Assembly (NCBI GenBank): GCA_023388075.1 | Contig: JAEWGX010000088.1 | Coordinates: 1-25,493 of the forward strand | DNA: 25,493 nucleotides | Direction: 5' to 3' | From: Pseudomonadota bacterium | GTDB lineage: Bacteria; Pseudomonadota; Gammaproteobacteria; Burkholderiales; Burkholderiaceae_E | Part shown: positions 13,913-21,578 of the stretch, one piece after another | Layout: every line of letters starts with the position of its first letter | How positions within the stretch are numbered: the stretch's first letter is position 1 | Program-made: the position numbers and the translations under genes | Notes under the pieces: model-generated | The model's input: the letters and a program-made list of their open reading frames with translations, nothing else | The model's database searches: none | Told to the model about the DNA's origin: nothing

Positions 13913-16900
13913 TCAGGCCCGCGCCACCACCTGGATGCCGCGCAATTGCCCCGCCGGCGGCGGACCGCTGCGCGGCGGCGGCGGATGGCGTTGCGGATCG
14001 AGCCGATGCAGGAGCTCGGCCTCCCGCACCCGCGCAAGCGCGAGGTTGCCCAGCTTCACGTGGCCGAAGCCGCGGATGGAGAGCGGCACCGCGGCCAGCT
14101 GCGTCGCGACCGGCAGCTTCGCCGCGGTCAACGTCGGAAGCAACTCGTCGATGCGACGCTCGAACCCGGCGATGAGCTCGCGCTCGGTGCGCCGCTCCGC
14201 GGTGTGCCCGAACGGATCGAGGAAAGTTCCGCGAAGCATCCGCCCGTGGGCGAGGAGTCGCATCGCGGGTCCCATCCAGGGTCCGAGCCCGATCTTGCGC
14301 GGCGGCTTGCCGTCCACCGAGCGGCTGAGAAGCGGCGGCGCCATGTGATAGCGCAGCCGCAGGTCGCCCTCGAACTGGCGCGACAGGGCCGCGGCGAAAC
14401 TGCCGTCCGTGTACAGGCGAGCTACCTCGTATTCGTCCTTGTAGGTCATCAGCTTGCGCAGGCTGCGCGCCACGGCGAGCGAGAAGGCGCCGTCGCCGCC
14501 GAGCTCGCGCTCGCGTGCCGCCGCCTTGGCCACCAGGGCATCGAAGCGCCGCGCCCAGGCCTTGCCCTGGTAGGCTACCAGGTCCCGCCCGGCATCCGCT
14601 CGCATCGCCTCGAGAGCGCCCCAACTGGCGGCGCCGGGAGCCGTCGCGGCACCGGTGCCCACGGGCGTCGCGCCGCTTGCCGCAGTCGCCGCCGTTGTCG
14701 TGATCGGCGCGATGATCGGCGCGACGTCGTCCACCGCGAGCGGCGCGAGCAGCGACCGGCAGGCGGTTGGATCGGCCGCGGCCAGGCGCCCGAGCGAGAA
14801 GGCAAGCCGGTTCGCCCGGACCGCCACGCCGTTCAGCTCGATCGCGCGCAGGAGCGCCTCGAGGCTCACCGGCACGACGCCGTGCTGCCATGCAAAGCCG
14901 AGCGCCAGCACGTTGGCGGCGATGGTGTCGCCGAGGAAGGCCTCGGCCATCTCCTGCGCATCGAACGTGACGACGAAGTCGTCGCCGGCGGCCGCGCGCA
15001 TCTTCTCGAGCAGCAGCCCGGCCATCAGGTCGCTGTCCGGATTGCGCATCGAGTCGGCTATCGGCACCTCGTGGCGGTTCGCCAGGATCCGCGTGCGGCC
15101 GTGGCGCACTGTCTGCAGGGCCTCGGGCGAGGCCCCCACCACCAGGTCGCAGGCGAGGATGGCGTCGGCCTGCTGGGTGTCGATGCGCACCTGGTTGAGC
15201 CGCTCCGGCACGTCCGCGAGCCGCACGAAGCTCAGCACCGCGCCGCCCTTCTGGGCGAAGCCCATGAAGTCCAGCACGCTGGCCGACTTGCCCTCCAGGT
15301 GGGCGGCCATCGCCACCAGCGCACCCACGGTCACGACGCCCGTGCCCCCGACGCCGGTGACCAGCAGGTCGTAAGGGGCCTCCCAGCGATGCGCCGGCGG
15401 CCGCCGCAGGCCCGCGACCGCGTCCTCGAAGCGGGCGAGCACCGCGCCGCCCGAGGGGTCGTCGGCCTCGCCGAGCAGCGCGCCGGCGCGCTTGCGCACG
15501 ACGCCGCCGGTCACGGTGACGAAGCTCGGGCAGAAGCCCTTGGTGCAGCTGTAGTCCTTGTTGCACGCGCCCTGGTCGATGCGGCGCTTGCGCCCGAGCG
15601 GCGTCTCGTCCGGCAGCACCGCCACGCAGTTGCTCTGCACCGTGCAGTCGCCGCAGCCTTCGCACACGGCCTCGTTGATGAAGACGCGGGTCGCCGGCTC
15701 GGCAAGCTCCCCCTTCTTGCGGCGGCGACGCTTCTCGGCGGCACAGGTCTGCTCGTAGATCAGCACTGTCACGCCGGGGATCTCGCGCAGCCGGCGCTGG
15801 ACCGCGTCCAGGGCCTCGCGCGGATGGAACTCGACGTCGCCGGGAAAGCGATGCCGGATGGCGCGGTACTTGCCGATGTCGTCCGACAGCACCACCACCC
15901 GCTTAACGCCTTCGCTCTCCACCTGGCGGGCGATCGCGTCGACGCTCGTCACGCCGTCGATCGGCTGGCCGCCGGTCATCGCGACCGCGTCGTTGTAGAG
16001 GATCTTGTAGGTGATGTTGGCCTTCGCCGCCACCGCCTGGCGAATGGCGAGATAGCCCGAGTGGAAGTAGGTGCCGTCGCCGAGGTTCTGGAACACGTGC
16101 GGCACACGGGTGAAGCGCGCGTGCGAAACCCAATCGACGCCCTCGCCGCCCATCTGGATCAGCCCGGCGGTGTCGCGATCCATCCAGCTCGCCATGAAGT
16201 GGCAGCCGATGCCCGCCCGGGCCGACGAGCCTTCCGGCACGCGGGTGCTGGTGTTGTGCGGGCAGCCCGCGCAGAAGTAGGGCAGCCGCTTCACCGCATC
16301 CGCCGCGTTCGAGTGCAGCGCCGGGACGGTGAAGTCGCGCACATGGCGCTGCGCGTCGCGAAAGCCCGCGTGCTCCGGGAAGTGGCGGGTCAGCCAGCGG
16401 GCCACCAGCTCGATGAGCCGCGACGGCCGCAGCTCGCCGACCGCTGACACCAGCGGCTGCTCGTCGCGATCGCGCTTGCCGACGATCATCGGCCGCGCCT
16501 CGGCCGGGGCGTTGTAGAAGAGATCGCGCAGCTGCGCTTCCACCACCGGCCCCTTCTCCTCCACCACGAGGATCTCGCGCAGGCCCCGGGCGAAGGCGCG
16601 GATCCGCCGCTGCTCGATCGGGAAGGCAAGGCCCACCTTGTAGAGACGGATGCCGGCCGCGGCCAGCATCGCGGGCGTGAGCTCCAGGCGGCGCAGCACT
16701 TCCAGCAGGTCGAAGTGCGCCTTGCCGCAGGTGACGATCCCGACCGTGGCGGTGGGTGCGGCGATCACCTCGCGGTCGATCGAGTTGACGCGCGCGAAGG
16801 CTGCCACGGCGGCGAGCTTGTCCACCAGGCGGGTCTCGATGCGCAGCGACGGCAGGTCGGGCCAGCGGTAGTGCAGGCCGTCGGCGGGCGGCTGGTGGCC

Positions 16901-17641
16901 GGTCACGCGACGTACCGTCCCGGCATCCTGCCAGGCCGCAGCGCGCGCCGCCACCAGGTCCAGGTCCACGGTGGAGCTGCTCTCCACAACCTCCGAGAGC
17001 GCCGTCATGCCCACCCAGTTGCCGCTGTAGCGCGACAGGGCCCAGCCGTAGAGCCCGAACTCGAGGTACTCGGCAACGCTCGCGGGCGCCACCACCGGCA
17101 TGCTCCACGCCTGCATCGCCTGGTCGCTCTGGTGCGGCATCGACGACGACACGCAGCCGTGGTCGTCGCCGGCAACCACCAGCACCCCGCCGTGCGGCGA
17201 CGAACCGTAGGCATTGCCGTGCTTGATCGCGTCGCCTGCGCGATCGACGCCAGGCCCCTTGCCGTACCACAGGGCGAAGACGCCGTCGGCCGTGCGCAGC
17301 GGGTCCGACTCCACTCGCTGCGTGCCCAGCACCTGCGTCGCGGCCAGCTCCTCGTTCACCGCCGGGACGAAGTGCAGACCGCTTTCCGTGAAGCGCTTGC
17401 CCGCCTTCCAGATGGCCTGGTCCAGCATGCCGAGCGGAGAGCCGCGGTAGCCGCTCACGAAGCCCCGGGTATCCAGTCCGCGGGCCTCGTCCGCCGCGCG
17501 CTGCATCAGCAGCAGGCGCACCAAGGCCTGGTTGCCGCTCAGGAAGACCTGGCCGCGGTCCGCCCACAGGGCGTCGGCAAGGGCGTAGTCCGGCCGGGCG
17601 AGCGTGCTGGCCGCCTCGACATCGGGATCGACGATGGTCAT
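13913..17641 (-). CDS. Fused indolepyruvate ferredoxin oxidoreductase
   Basis: This 1242-residue enzyme fuses the subunits of a 2-oxoacid:ferredoxin oxidoreductase. By family it converts indolepyruvate or other aryl/branched 2-oxoacids plus CoA to acyl-CoA, CO2 and reduced ferredoxin, in amino-acid breakdown. The N-terminal thiamine-binding half has GYRGSPLGMLD and the AVNEELAA segment. A CAGCPHNTSTRVPEG block and GGEGVDWVSHARF/NLGDGTYFHSG (near residue 490) form the diphosphate-binding part. A Cys-rich segment (CEGCGDC, near 658-664, then CNKDYSCTKGFC) binds an iron-sulfur cluster. GVGGTGVVTVGALVAMA (near 765) starts the gamma-subunit domain, followed by a long C-terminal region of the DUF6537 type. 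The ATG at 17641 was chosen because AAGG lies eight bases upstream; an in-frame extension to 17746 would overlap the control region. A divergent Lrp-type gene follows upstream. Confidence 0.92.
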   Translation of the reverse strand: MTIVDPDVEAASTLARPDYALADALWADRGQVFLSGNQALVRLLLMQRAADEARGLDTRGFVSGYRGSPLGMLDQAIWKAGKRFTESGLHFVPAVNEELAATQVLGTQRVESDPLRTADGVFALWYGKGPGVDRAGDAIKHGNAYGSSPHGGVLVVAGDDHGCVSSSMPHQSDQAMQAWSMPVVAPASVAEYLEFGLYGWALSRYSGNWVGMTALSEVVESSSTVDLDLVAARAAAWQDAGTVRRVTGHQPPADGLHYRWPDLPSLRIETRLVDKLAAVAAFARVNSIDREVIAAPTATVGIVTCGKAHFDLLEVLRRLELTPAMLAAAGIRLYKVGLAFPIEQRRIRAFARGLREILVVEEKGPVVEAQLRDLFYNAPAEARPMIVGKRDRDEQPLVSAVGELRPSRLIELVARWLTRHFPEHAGFRDAQRHVRDFTVPALHSNAADAVKRLPYFCAGCPHNTSTRVPEGSSARAGIGCHFMASWMDRDTAGLIQMGGEGVDWVSHARFTRVPHVFQNLGDGTYFHSGYLAIRQAVAAKANITYKILYNDAVAMTGGQPIDGVTSVDAIARQVESEGVKRVVVLSDDIGKYRAIRHRFPGDVEFHPREALDAVQRRLREIPGVTVLIYEQTCAAEKRRRRKKGELAEPATRVFINEAVCEGCGDCTVQSNCVAVLPDETPLGRKRRIDQGACNKDYSCTKGFCPSFVTVTGGVVRKRAGALLGEADDPSGGAVLARFEDAVAGLRRPPAHRWEAPYDLLVTGVGGTGVVTVGALVAMAAHLEGKSASVLDFMGFAQKGGAVLSFVRLADVPERLNQVRIDTQQADAILACDLVVGASPEALQTVRHGRTRILANRHEVPIADSMRNPDSDLMAGLLLEKMRAAAGDDFVVTFDAQEMAEAFLGDTIAANVLALGFAWQHGVVPVSLEALLRAIELNGVAVRANRLAFSLGRLAAADPTACRSLLAPLAVDDVAPIIAPITTTAATAASGATPVGTGAATAPGAASWGALEAMRADAGRDLVAYQGKAWARRFDALVAKAAARERELGGDGAFSLAVARSLRKLMTYKDEYEVARLYTDGSFAAALSRQFEGDLRLRYHMAPPLLSRSVDGKPPRKIGLGPWMGPAMRLLAHGRMLRGTFLDPFGHTAERRTERELIAGFERRIDELLPTLTAAKLPVATQLAAVPLSIRGFGHVKLGNLALARVREAELLHRLDPQRHPPPPRSGPPPAGQLRGIQVVARA

Positions 17642-17715
17642 CGGCGTCACCTTCGCAATCGGGTCGACAACCTTCAAGCTTAGGCCGAGCCGCCGGGAAT
17701 AGAATTCTTTGTTTG

Positions 17716-17736
17716 CGCCAGAGACGCCTTCTGGCG
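17716..17736. promoter_or_regulatory. Inverted repeat, candidate operator for the Lrp-type regulator
   Basis: CGCCAGA (17716-17722) and TCTGGCG (17730-17736) form a perfect 7-base inverted repeat with a 7-base spacer, about two helical turns from end to end. It lies in the 119-base gap between the divergent oxidoreductase (start 17641) and regulator (start 17761) genes, 24 bases before the regulator start. A TAGAAT at 17700-17705 could be a -10 for the regulator, and an 8-base palindrome AGAATTCT overlaps it. The dyad is seen directly; binding by the adjacent regulator is inference from position. Confidence 0.5.
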
Positions 17737-17760
17737 AAATGTCCATTCTCCGGAAGAGCC

Positions 17761-18240
17761 ATGAGCGAGGAAATCGAACTCGACCACTACAGCGTCCGCA
17801 TCCTGGAGGCGCTCCAGGTGGACGCCCACCTCACGGTTCAGCAGCTCTCGGAACGGGTCGGCCTCTCCACCACCCCTTGCTGGAAGCGGATCAAGGCGAT
17901 GGAGGCGGCCGGCGTCATCCGCGGCTATGCGGCCCTGGTGGATCCGGACAAGGTCGGGTTGGGCCTGCGTGTCGTGGTGGAGGCGAACCTGGGCCAGCAC
18001 TCGGAGGACCTGGTGCGGCGCTTCGAGCAGGCGGTGGCCGCCTGCCCGAACATCGTCCAGTGCTTCGCCACCACCGGCCAGGCCGACTACCTGCTGACCG
18101 TGATCATCGAGGACATCCGGCGCTACGAGCAGTTCCAGCACGAGACCCTGTTCAAGCTGCCGGGCATCACGCACGTGCGCTCGAGCATCGTGCTGAAGGA
18201 GATCAAGTCGCAGATGCAGCTGCCGCTGGCTTACCGATAG
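17761..18240 (+). CDS. Lrp/AsnC-family transcriptional regulator
   Basis: The 159-residue protein has an N-terminal winged helix-turn-helix (residues about 5-60, with LTVQQLSERVGLSTTPCWKR) and a C-terminal RAM ligand-binding domain (about 68-150, with IVQCFATTGQADYLLTVI). These features and the length define the Lrp/AsnC family, which forms octamers and responds to amino acids. It is transcribed divergently from the indolepyruvate oxidoreductase gene, a common pairing in proteobacteria, so it probably controls that gene in response to an aromatic or branched-chain amino acid. The inverted repeat at 17716-17736 is a natural target. A GGAAG motif precedes the ATG closely. The effector is unknown. 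Confidence 0.92.
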   Translation: MSEEIELDHYSVRILEALQVDAHLTVQQLSERVGLSTTPCWKRIKAMEAAGVIRGYAALVDPDKVGLGLRVVVEANLGQHSEDLVRRFEQAVAACPNIVQCFATTGQADYLLTVIIEDIRRYEQFQHETLFKLPGITHVRSSIVLKEIKSQMQLPLAYR

Positions 18241-18253
18241 GCTGCCGCCCCGA

Positions 18254-18290
18254 GCGCTGCGCCTCGGCTTCGCGAAACCGAGTGCAGCGC
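18254..18290. terminator. Convergent-gene hairpin, candidate bidirectional terminator
   Basis: In the 67-base gap between the converging Lrp-type and cupin genes, GCGCTGC (18254-18260) pairs with GCAGCGC (18284-18290), and CTCGG (18263-18267) pairs with CCGAG (18278-18282). The stem is 12 base pairs with a small internal loop and a 10-base apex. No T-run follows on either strand, so it is not a canonical intrinsic terminator, but its position between convergent genes suggests that role. Confidence 0.45.
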
Positions 18291-18307
18291 CCGGAAGCCG
18301 GCACGGG

Positions 18308-18748
18308 TCATTGCACCTGCATGAACTTCGGCGCGGCGGGCACCAGCCCGTAGCGCGTCATGATCGCCGCGAGCCTGGCGCGATCGGGCGGTCCTCCCGC
18401 CGCGGCGAGCGCCGCCACGTCGACGAAGAACTGCGCCCCGATGTCCGGCGTCATCATCACCAGCGCCCGCGCGGGCGCCGAGCCGGGATTGCCGAACTGG
18501 TGCACCGAGCCGCGCGGACTCGACATCCAGTCGCCGGGCCCCAGGTCCCGGGTTTCGTCGTCGACCGTGTAGCGAAGCACGCCCTCCAGCACATAGACGC
18601 ACTCCTCGTTGTCGGTATGGCTGTGCGGCGGCGGCACGTGGGCACCGGACGGGACGTTCATCTCGAACAGTCCCAGCCCGCCCGCCTGCGACCCATCGAC
18701 GAGGTAGCGGATCCGGATCTGGCCGACGTTGATGACCGAGTGGTTCAT
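18308..18748 (-). CDS. Small cupin-domain protein
   Basis: The 146-residue product is a single cupin barrel. The metal-binding motif appears as PPPHSHTDNEECVYVLEG (His42, His44, Glu48 or Glu49), with a second-motif histidine in GSVHQFGN (His83). PGDWMSSPRGS is the usual loop before it. Small cupins of this type may be dioxygenases, isomerases or sugar- and metabolite-binding proteins, and nothing here narrows the choice. A C-terminal stretch of about 45 residues follows the barrel. The frame is open to 18844, but AAGGAG six bases before the ATG at 18748 fixes the start. It diverges from a LysR-type gene across 95 bases, which suggests that regulator controls it. Confidence 0.85.
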   Translation of the reverse strand: MNHSVINVGQIRIRYLVDGSQAGGLGLFEMNVPSGAHVPPPHSHTDNEECVYVLEGVLRYTVDDETRDLGPGDWMSSPRGSVHQFGNPGSAPARALVMMTPDIGAQFFVDVAALAAAGGPPDRARLAAIMTRYGLVPAAPKFMQVQ

Positions 18749-18815
18749 GACGATCTCCTTGGGGGTGGAGACTGCACTGTATTGAGTTGCAGGAATTCGA
18801 TAAATCGGGTTACAT

Positions 18816-18830
18816 GCAACCGGTCGTTGC
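18816..18830. promoter_or_regulatory. Inverted repeat between the cupin and LysR genes
   Basis: GCAAC (18816-18820) and GTTGC (18826-18830) form a perfect 5-base inverted repeat with a 5-base spacer. A further GTTGCA (18786-18791) mirrors TGCAAC (18815-18820) across 23 bases, so three related half-sites occupy the divergent intergenic region. LysR regulators normally bind such dyads between themselves and a divergent target. The half-sites are short and could be chance. Confidence 0.3.
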
Positions 18831-18843
18831 GGAAACTTCATCA

Positions 18844-19758
18844 ATGAAGGACCGACTCGGGGGCATGCGCGTGTTCGCCCACGTGGTGGAAGAGAAGAGC
18901 TTCTCGGCCGCCGCGGACAAGCTCGGCATGTCGAAGTCGGTGGTCAGCCGCCACGTGAGTGCGCTCGAGCGCTCGCTCTCGGTGAAGCTGCTGAACCGCT
19001 CCACCCGGAAGCTCGCATTGACCGAGGCGGGCATCGTGTTCTACGAGCACTGCGCACGGATCATGCAGGAGGCAGAGCTCGCCGAGCAGCGCCTGACCCA
19101 GACGCAGTCCGTGCCCGCAGGCGTGGTGAAGGTGACCGCGGTCCCGGCGTTCGCGATACGGCACCTGCTTCCCGCGCTCAGGGACTTCCAGCAGGCGTAT
19201 CCGAAGGTCCAGGTGAAGCTCTTCTGCAGCAATCGCCCCATCGACCTGCGCGAGGAGGGCTTCGATCTCGCCATCCGCGTGTCGTTCGCTCCGGCGGCCC
19301 ATCTCGTCGCGCGCAAGCTTGCGGCCAACCGGTCGGTGCTGTGCGCCTCCCCTGGCTATCTCGAGCGACACGGACTGCCGCGGCGCCTCGAGGACCTGCG
19401 CGATCACCGCTGCGTGCTGTTTCCGCCGATCGCTCCCAAGGGGGTCTGGACCTTCCGCCGGGATGGGCGAAAGTACACGGTGCAGGTCGATGGCGACCTG
19501 GAGACGGACGACATGGATGCGGTGCGAGCTGCCGTGATGGGCGATTTCGGCATCAGTCCGCTGCCCCTCTACACGGTGGCGGATGCCTTGCGCGAGGGGC
19601 AGCTGGTACCGATGCTGCACAAGTACCAGCTCCTTCCCGAGAGTGCCATCTACCTCGCCTACCTGCCCAACCGGACGCTGCCGTCACGCGTGCGCGCCCT
19701 GATCGACTTCCTCGTGCAGCGGTTCGGCCCGGTCCCTTCATGGGAAGTGGCCTGGTGA
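18844..19758 (+). CDS. LysR-family transcriptional regulator
   Basis: The 304-residue protein has the LysR N-terminal helix-turn-helix (about residues 8-65, with SFSAAADKLGMSKSVVSRHVSALERSLSVKLLNRSTRKLALTEAG). A substrate-binding-like domain follows (about 90-295), with VKVTAVPAFAIRHLLPALRDF and the DLAIRVSF and SPGYLERHG motifs of the CrgA-like branch. It is transcribed divergently from the cupin gene, its most likely target. The frame opens earlier at 18787, but the conserved MKDRLGGMRVFAHVVEE start at 18844 fits the family better. The last codons and the stop (19756-19758) lie inside a 29-base tandem duplication. The inducer is unknown. Confidence 0.9.
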   Translation: MKDRLGGMRVFAHVVEEKSFSAAADKLGMSKSVVSRHVSALERSLSVKLLNRSTRKLALTEAGIVFYEHCARIMQEAELAEQRLTQTQSVPAGVVKVTAVPAFAIRHLLPALRDFQQAYPKVQVKLFCSNRPIDLREEGFDLAIRVSFAPAAHLVARKLAANRSVLCASPGYLERHGLPRRLEDLRDHRCVLFPPIAPKGVWTFRRDGRKYTVQVDGDLETDDMDAVRAAVMGDFGISPLPLYTVADALREGQLVPMLHKYQLLPESAIYLAYLPNRTLPSRVRALIDFLVQRFGPVPSWEVAW

Positions 19759-19794
19759 CGCTTCGTTCATGGGAAACGGCCTGGTGGCGCTTCG
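19737..19794 (+). repeat. 29-bp imperfect tandem duplication over the LysR stop codon
   Basis: Two directly adjacent 29-base units, 19737-19765 and 19766-19794, differ at three positions (GT/AC at unit positions 11-12 and A/G at position 22). Both begin TTCATGGGAA and end CGCTTCG. The TGA that stops the LysR gene lies in unit 1; in unit 2 the same triplet is TGG. As 29 is not a multiple of three, the second copy is out of frame and lies in the gap before the end of cofD. Confidence 0.85.
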
Positions 19795-19826
19795 CTTCGA
19801 GCCAGGCGGCAACGAGGCGGTGACGA

Positions 19827-20789
19827 TCATCGCAGGACGTTGCCGGCGACGCCTCCTATGCTCGCCAGCAGGTCGCAGGCGGCACCTGCCAACCGACGTC
19901 GGGCGTCGTCATCGACCATGATGGTGTCCGTGACCTGGACCGCGAGGCCCAGCGCGCGGATCGCGGAGGCCTCGGCGGCGTCGCGGACGTCGATGACCAT
20001 GCCGTCCACCAGCCCCGCGTAGTGGCGCGCGACGCCGAGCGCGCTCGCTTCCATCCCGAGCTCGCTCATCATCTTGGCCGCTGGTCCCTTGAGCGCGGCG
20101 CCGCGCACGATCGGGCTGACCGCGACCGCCGGACAGCGGCGCTCCTCGAGCATGCGCCGGATGCCGCCGATGCCGAGGATCGGATCGATGCTGACGATCG
20201 GATTGGACGGGCAGATGACGATCCCCGAGAGCGAGCCTTCGCGGGCCAGGGCAGCCAGCGCCGCAGGCTCCTTCGCCACCGCCGCCCCCTCGAACCGAAC
20301 ACCCAGGCAGACCGGCTCGCATCGTCGCCGGACGAAGTAGTCCTGGAACGGCAGATCTCCCAGCGGCGTGGCGACGACGGTCGCGACCGGATCGTCGCTC
20401 ATGGGCAGCAGCCGCACGCCGAGACCCAGCCCCTGCACCAGGCGCGCCGTCACCTCCGCGAGGCCCAGTCCCCGACGCAGCCCGTCCGTCCTCAGGACGT
20501 GGACCGCCAGGTCGCTGTCCCCCAGTTGGAACCACGGATCCGCGCCGAGCTGCCGCAGCGATTCCTGGAAGCGCCAGGTCTCGTCTCGCCTGCCCCAGCC
20601 ACGCTGCTCGTCGTTCAGCCCGGCCAGCGCGTAGAGGACGCTGTCGAGGTCAGGGCAGATGCGAAGCCCCAGGTAGTCGAAGTCGTCGCCGGTGTTCACC
20701 ACCGCCACGACAGCGGCCTCGCCGAGATGCCCGACGAGCCCGCTCACCAGCTTCGCGCCGCCGACGCCACCCGACAGCGCGACGATCAT
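19827..20789 (-). CDS. cofD: F420 biosynthesis phosphotransferase CofD/FbiA
   Basis: CofD joins the guanylylated three-carbon acid made by CofC to the deazaflavin Fo, giving F420-0 or its dehydro form, in the cytoplasm. The 320-residue protein has the family N-terminus with SGGVGGAK (residues 6-13), NTGDD (32-36) and LRICPDLDSVLYALAG. It also shows TDGLRRGLGLAEVT and the substrate-site block CPSNPIVSIDPILGIGGIRRML. Length matches the 300-330 of the family. The ATG at 20789 overlaps the cofE stop (ATGA), so it is the last gene of the F420 operon and translationally coupled; a longer frame to 21188 lies inside cofE. It converges on the LysR gene. Which acid it handles depends on CofC and is open. 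Confidence 0.95.
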   Translation of the reverse strand: MIVALSGGVGGAKLVSGLVGHLGEAAVVAVVNTGDDFDYLGLRICPDLDSVLYALAGLNDEQRGWGRRDETWRFQESLRQLGADPWFQLGDSDLAVHVLRTDGLRRGLGLAEVTARLVQGLGLGVRLLPMSDDPVATVVATPLGDLPFQDYFVRRRCEPVCLGVRFEGAAVAKEPAALAALAREGSLSGIVICPSNPIVSIDPILGIGGIRRMLEERRCPAVAVSPIVRGAALKGPAAKMMSELGMEASALGVARHYAGLVDGMVIDVRDAAEASAIRALGLAVQVTDTIMVDDDARRRLAGAACDLLASIGGVAGNVLR

Positions 20790-21559
20790 CGGAAGAGATC
20801 CTCCTGCAGGGGGCGGATCAGGTCGGCCGCCGAGCCGCCCGCGAGCGGCGCCGTGCCTGACGGCTTCCAACGGAAGCCGCGGACCAGCACCGCGGGGGTG
20901 CCTTCGGCTCCCTGTCCCATCACCGCGGACGCCGCCGCGGCAAGCTCGTCGGCCACCGCGACCTCGGACGACACCAGCCGGTAGCCGTACAGGTCTTCCT
21001 CGCCGCGCAGGTCGTCCAGGCAGACCAGTCCGTACGCGCCGATCGCCTGTCCGATCGTGCCCCGCCGCCAGGCACGGCCCAGGCTGTCGTTGACGATGAC
21101 CGGAACGTGGGCGCCCACGGCACGACTGATTTCCTCGCACAACCGCCGCGCCGATGCGTCCGGGTCCCGGGGCCAGGTGACCACCCATTCACCGGTCCCC
21201 GGCTGCGGAACGTTGGAGCGATCCACACCGGCGTTGGCCAGGACCACCCCGGTCTTGTGCCGCGTGATGATCACGTGGGCAGTGCAGCGCAAGACCTCGG
21301 TCGACTCGCTGAGAATGACCTCGATGAGCCTTGGATCCCGGCCCATCGCCATCGCGAGCTCCCGCGCCTTCGGGCCCGCCTCGACGGACTCGATGTCGAC
21401 GAGCGAGCCTTCCGTCTTGGAGACCGCCTTCTGCGCGACCACCACGAGGTCGCCGTGCCGGATTCCGCCCGCCTGTGCCTGGGCGGCTTCGAACACGAGG
21501 CGCGACAACGCATCCCCTTCCTTCAGGGACGGGGGCAAGGCCAACCCGATGAGCTGCAT
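20786..21559 (-). CDS. cofE: F420-0:gamma-glutamyl ligase CofE
   Basis: CofE uses GTP and divalent metal ions to add glutamates to F420-0. The 257-residue protein covers only the ligase domain: GDLVVVAQKAVSKTEG (36-51), the SEST segment, HKTGVVLANAGVDRSNVP, IVNDSLGRAWRRGTIGQAIGAYGL and RGEEDLYGY, all characteristic. Actinobacterial FbiB carries a further nitroreductase-like domain of about 200 residues that reduces dehydro-F420-0; here the protein ends after the ligase, as in archaeal CofE. The gene follows npdG by 19 bases and overlaps cofD by four. No clear ribosome-binding site precedes the ATG at 21559. Activity is well supported; the number of glutamates added cannot be read. Confidence 0.95.
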   Translation of the reverse strand: MQLIGLALPPSLKEGDALSRLVFEAAQAQAGGIRHGDLVVVAQKAVSKTEGSLVDIESVEAGPKARELAMAMGRDPRLIEVILSESTEVLRCTAHVIITRHKTGVVLANAGVDRSNVPQPGTGEWVVTWPRDPDASARRLCEEISRAVGAHVPVIVNDSLGRAWRRGTIGQAIGAYGLVCLDDLRGEEDLYGYRLVSSEVAVADELAAAASAVMGQGAEGTPAVLVRGFRWKPSGTAPLAGGSAADLIRPLQEDLFR

Positions 21560-21578
21560 CGCCGCCAGGCGTCCCGGC

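Noticed and set aside
13865..16447. An 860-codon open frame on the plus strand opposite the indolepyruvate oxidoreductase
   Set aside because: It is antisense to a well-supported enzyme and its translation shows no motif; it reflects the third-position GC bias of the real gene.
17642..17746. An upstream extension of the indolepyruvate oxidoreductase
   Set aside because: It would place coding sequence over the inverted repeat and possible promoter of the divergent regulator, and the ATG at 17641 has a good ribosome-binding site.
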